Of a DNA stretch of 64,000 nt, positions 60,997 to 64,000 are shown one piece after another. Under the pieces are notes generated by a model, which was not told where the DNA came from, searched no databases, and saw nothing but the letters and a program-made list of their open reading frames with translations. How positions within the stretch are numbered: position 1 is the stretch's first letter; every line of letters starts with the position of its first letter. Source of the DNA: Drosophila persimilis (Eukaryota > Arthropoda > Insecta > Diptera > Drosophilidae); NCBI RefSeq assembly GCF_003286085.1, contig NW_020825289.1:1922001-1986000 (forward strand), given 5' to 3'. A program made the translations under genes and the position numbers.

Positions 60997-62082
60997 AAAA
61001 AAGGAGGGGGAACGCTGTGAGTTCTCTACTCTACAACTCTACATTTATACCCGATAATTAGTCAGTATACTCCGGCAGACGTCGCTAATATTAAACGACA
61101 CGACAAAGAGTGCGTGCGAGAGAGACAGCAAATCAGTCTGAGCGTGACGTCGGGCGCTGCATAGCCACTGCAAATTGATTTGTTCCTTTTGGCTATAAAA
61201 ATTATCTGATCTGATCTAGATTCAGCAATCTGATAGATATGGTCGTTATCTATGATTCTGCCTTTTTAGTTTTCTCGAATCTGTAATATTGTGGATGCAA
61301 CAGATTTTCGTCCTCTGTGTGGGCGGAAGGGGGTGGGGCGAAATTTTGAGATATACGTTTTATAGTGAGATCTAACAGGAGTGCGGATACTAAATTTGGT
61401 TACTCTAGCGTTAATAGTCTCTGAGATTTGTGGGTGCCCCAGATTTTCGTCATTTGCGGGGGCGGAAGGGGGTGTGGCGAAATTTTGACACAAAACGGTC
61501 AAGGTCCGATATCACAGGAGTGTGGATACCAAATTTTGTTGCTCTAGCTCTTATGGGTTCTGAGATCCTTGAACTCATATTTTGCAATTGGCAAAACCGA
61601 CCATGAAACCTGTGTGTTAAAGAGAGACAGAGCGAGATAGAATGAAATTGTTTTCTTGATTCTGGCTATAATAATTATACGATCTGGTTCAGATTTTGCA
61701 CTCTAAAAGATATAGTCATCTTCTACGATTTTGCGTTTTTAGTTTTCTCGTATCGTCGAAATTGTAATGCCACAGATTTTCGCCCTTTGTGGGGGCGGAA
61801 GTGGGCGGGGCAAAGTTTTGAAATATTCTTGTAGCAGTGACATATCACAGAAGTCTGGATCCAAAACAACGTTACTCTAGCTCTTATAGTCTTTGAGCAC
61901 TAGGCGCTGAAGGGGACGGACAGACGGACAGGCAGACATGGCTCAATCGACTCGGCTATTGATGCTGATCAAGAATATATATACTTTATGGGGTCGGAAA
62001 CGATTCCTTCTGGACGTTACACACATCCACTTTTACCTCAAATCTAATATACCCCAATACTCATTTTGAGTATCGGGTATAA
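60997..62082 (-). mobile_element. DINE-1, right arm
   Basis: Mirror of 28338-29430 with a shorter GGACGGACAGACGG run (61914-61937). Confidence 0.9.
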
Positions 62083-62866
62083 AAATAAATAAATAAAAAT
62101 TAGTTAACACAGAAATAATTGGGGAAGATCGTCATGTCAGCATAAGATTGAAACATCCTTAAGCATTAGTATGACGTCCATTAATAAGATTTTTCATGAT
62201 CACATCGTAGTAAAAAAAAGGTGTGTTCGCCTTGGATCACACACAATTAAAAAATCGGTCGAAAAGAGGCTCGTGTCGATTGGTTTAAGAAAATAGTCAA
62301 AAAATACGATCGTGGTTCTTCAAAAGCTGCGTTTTATATCTACACAGGTGAAATATTATGGATATAAGAATTTAAGTCTGAAACAAAGAGCCAAATACAA
62401 ATAAACTGTTTGCCTCTTTGTTCGAAAACTGTTAAACAACTACTGCTGCTACTTTTTCGATAGAGAAAAGTAGGAAGACCGATTCTGAGTGGTCAGTAAC
62501 AATTTTTTTGTCCGGAAGATTTTTGATAATATCAAGAAAAACCAACATAAAAGAGTGGTCTTTACTATCACAGTCCAAGCTCTTCCACATCAAACCACTC
62601 ATATAGATAGATTTTTTAACCACCCAATGTATCGAATCAAAAGAACATCTGCTTCAAAAACATTTTATCACAATTAACAAAAACTTTTTTAAGCAAAAAA
62701 AAAAAATTGAATTGTCAACGTATTTTGACGCCGACAGAAGCTGATGAAGTCTTGTTTTAGAGATACATCTTTCTGATGGTGAAAGTTGTGCGATAAGAGT
62801 TTTAAACATTTGAAAATGGTGAATATGAATTCTTTGCGAATATTTTTAAAACCAATAAAACCATTT
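62083..62866 (+). pseudogene. Mariner transposase remnant, right arm
   Basis: VKKYDRGSSKAAFYIYTG (~62295-62350), VSNNFFVRKIFDNIKKNQHK and ALPHQTTHIDRFFNH (62489-62620). Mirror of the left-arm copy, with the same stops. Directly fused to CR1-e at ~62867. Confidence 0.6.
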
Positions 62867-62870
62867 GCAT

Positions 62871-63259
62871 CAACCATTGCTGCCAATTCCTCTGCCCTTG
62901 GACCGAGATCTCTTTTAGGAGTGGCTCCACCATCTCGATCTCGCTCGGGACTTCAACTTAGAGCAGTGGTCCCTCGGAAAGCAATATTTGTTTCTCGTCT
63001 TATTCCTGAGGCTACAACAGAGGATGTTAAACAACATCTCTCCTCTAAACTTAACACTTCGCCTGTTGATATAGTTGTGACTAAATTTACATTTAAACAT
63101 AAGCGCAACATATCATCATTTAAAATTCTTCTCCCTGATTCTTTACTATCCAGTTCTCTAAAACCGTCAATATGGCCTGAGCATACAATTGTGCATGAGT
63201 TCCTTCTCAAAGATTCGAACTCGAATCCAAGAATAACCGAACATGCTCAAAAAAACTGA
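62871..63259 (+). pseudogene. CR1-e ORF1 C-terminal part
   Basis: NSSALGPRSLLGVAPPSRSR, FVSRLIPEATTEDVKQHLSS, FKHKRNISSFKILLPDSLL, SIWPEHTIVHEFLLKDSNSN, ending AQKN and TGA at 63257-63259. Keeps the TGG that is mutated to TAG in CR1-a. The apparent start at 62786 belongs to the mariner remnant. Confidence 0.85.
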
Positions 63260-64000
63260 TGTACTATTTTTCCATGCACTATCAGAACGTTCGCAGTTTG
63301 CTGGGAAAATTGCGTCAAATTCATACTAATAGCGCGTCCTTTGATTTCGATGCCATCGCGTTTACCGAAACCTGGCTTAACTCCTCTGTCAATGATCATG
63401 AAATTTTCATTGATAGTTACACTATTTATAGAATGGACCGCCCATCTTTTGCAGGTGGGGTTCTGATTGCAGTTAAATCTGTTTTCTCATCTGAGTTATT
63501 CCCATTTAATAACATTCACGGAATTGAATTTGTTGCAGTCAAAGTTCGTGTTGGCTCCGCATTTTTCTATTTAACCTGCTCTTACATTCCTCCCAGGTCT
63601 GATGCTGAGCTTTACTTACACCACCTCTCAGCAATTAATATTGTTGTTTCTGCATTAGGGTGCCATGATCGAATTATTGTCATGGGGGACTTTAACCTCC
63701 CATTTCTTTCTTGGCTGCCTTGTGATAACGCTAACCTGTTGTTTCCCAATTGCCATAATGACTTTATCAATGGGCTAACGGATAGTTCCCTTGTCCAAAT
63801 TAATGCCGTTAAAAACATGAGGGACAGACTTCTTGACCTCGTTTTTGTTAACGATGGTTCTCTTGCTACGGTATCTAGAGCAAGTCCAATATCTCTCCCT
63901 GAAGATCCTTACCATCCAACTTTGTTGATATCACTGGAGTGTACACAATCTGGATGTGTTGACAGTTCCATGGCTCCTTGTCACATAAAGTGTTTTCGCA
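63259..64000 (+). CDS. CR1-e ORF2 endonuclease-reverse transcriptase, partial, open to window end
   Basis: ATG at 63259-63261 overlaps the ORF1 stop (TGATG). Motifs in order: MHYQNVRSLLGKL, AFTETWLNS (catalytic Glu), GGVLIAVKS, SYIPPRSDAEL, MGDFNLPFLSW (catalytic Asp-Phe-Asn), LLDLVFVND, PYHPTLLISLE. No stop or frameshift seen through ~247 codons, so this is the best-preserved transposon ORF in the window. The protein would nick target DNA and prime reverse transcription of the LINE RNA. Whether RT is intact lies outside the window. Confidence 0.8.
   Translation, partial: MYYFSMHYQNVRSLLGKLRQIHTNSASFDFDAIAFTETWLNSSVNDHEIFIDSYTIYRMDRPSFAGGVLIAVKSVFSSELFPFNNIHGIEFVAVKVRVGSAFFYLTCSYIPPRSDAELYLHHLSAINIVVSALGCHDRIIVMGDFNLPFLSWLPCDNANLLFPNCHNDFINGLTDSSLVQINAVKNMRDRLLDLVFVNDGSLATVSRASPISLPEDPYHPTLLISLECTQSGCVDSSMAPCHIKCFR

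Larger units (their letters stand above)
52421..62866 (-). repeat. Right arm of the large inverted repeat (10.4 kb)
   Basis: Reverse-complement partner of 27556-34367. The length excess (~3.6 kb) is accounted for by BEL-5 plus one target duplication (3.24 kb) and the ~404 bp deleted from the left arm. The inner edge is a fusion to CR1-c; the outer edge is a fusion of the mariner remnant to CR1-e. Confidence 0.93.
62867..64000 (+). mobile_element. CR1-e (CR1-a family), ORF1 end and start of ORF2, runs off the window
   Basis: Nearly identical (inverted) to 9090-10215 of CR1-a. Begins mid-ORF1 at the mariner junction. No stop was seen in ORF2 up to 64000. Confidence 0.88.

Noticed and set aside
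27556..62866. Inverted repeat as a simple assembly artefact
   Set aside because: Not excluded, but the arm-specific BEL-5 insertion with target duplication, the left-only 404-bp deletion and scattered single-base differences argue for two real loci.
1..64000. CRISPR arrays, bacterial operons, tRNA or rRNA genes
   Set aside because: No spaced direct repeats of CRISPR type, no bacterial gene clusters and no cloverleaf or rRNA sequence recognised; all repeats are explained by eukaryotic transposons.

Overview
This is a Drosophila-type fly genome window, almost certainly repeat-rich, heterochromatin-like DNA. The evidence is eukaryotic split-gene structure, abundant DINE-1/INE-1 (helentron-derived) elements, CR1, LOA and I-clade LINEs, BEL/Pao and errantivirus LTR elements, and mariner remnants. 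No bacterial operons, CRISPR arrays or recognisable tRNA/rRNA genes were seen. The exact species cannot be named from sequence alone.

The only recognisable host gene is the 3' part of a Wnt gene, best matched to Drosophila Wnt5, on the + strand. Four coding exons splice in frame: 3998-4222, 27206-27308, 47141-47308 and 47365-47552 (stop TAG). Together they encode 227 residues with the acylation motif CKCHGVSGSC and the cysteine-rich C-terminus ending in TCK. The first two introns are 22,983 and 19,832 bp and are built almost entirely of nested transposon remains; the third is 56 bp. The N-terminal exons lie before position 1.

Layout. 1-3605: DINE-1 copies, a jockey-type endonuclease fragment and a CR1 3' end. 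4260-5160: an unclassified GC-rich block. 5233-8585: a minus-strand BEL/Pao wreck joined to a minus-strand CR1 (8586-11290). 11350-12015: a TIR element. 12016-14603: a plus-strand BEL interrupted precisely by a full-length DINE-1. 14604-14907: an LTR fragment. 14908-17490: a minus-strand LOA element. 17491-20370: a truncated errantivirus. 20776-23162: BEL gag and a CR1. 23163-26248: further DINE-1 copies. 26645-27013: a second TIR element.

The most striking structure is a very large imperfect inverted repeat. The left arm (27556-34367) lies inside the second Wnt5 intron. The right arm (52421-62866) starts 4.9 kb downstream of the stop codon. The two arms bracket the last two Wnt5 exons. Both carry, in mirror order, a mariner remnant, a DINE-1, a CR1 interrupted by a 713-bp TIR element, a BEL LTR/pol remnant and a LOA element. 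The arms differ by a 3.2-kb BEL insertion, with a 5-bp target duplication, only in the right arm and a ~404-bp deletion only in the left, so they have separate histories. Next to the left arm the LOA element is tandemly duplicated (to ~40.98 kb). The spacer also holds LOA-B fragments, an I-clade LINE (42.5-46.77 kb) and the start of a CR1 (49.6-52.4 kb) that is fused inside its reverse transcriptase to LOA at the right-arm boundary. A further CR1 copy with an open ORF2 runs off the end of the window.

All transposon proteins except the last CR1 ORF2 show stops, frameshifts or deletions, so the region is mostly a graveyard with some recent rearrangement.
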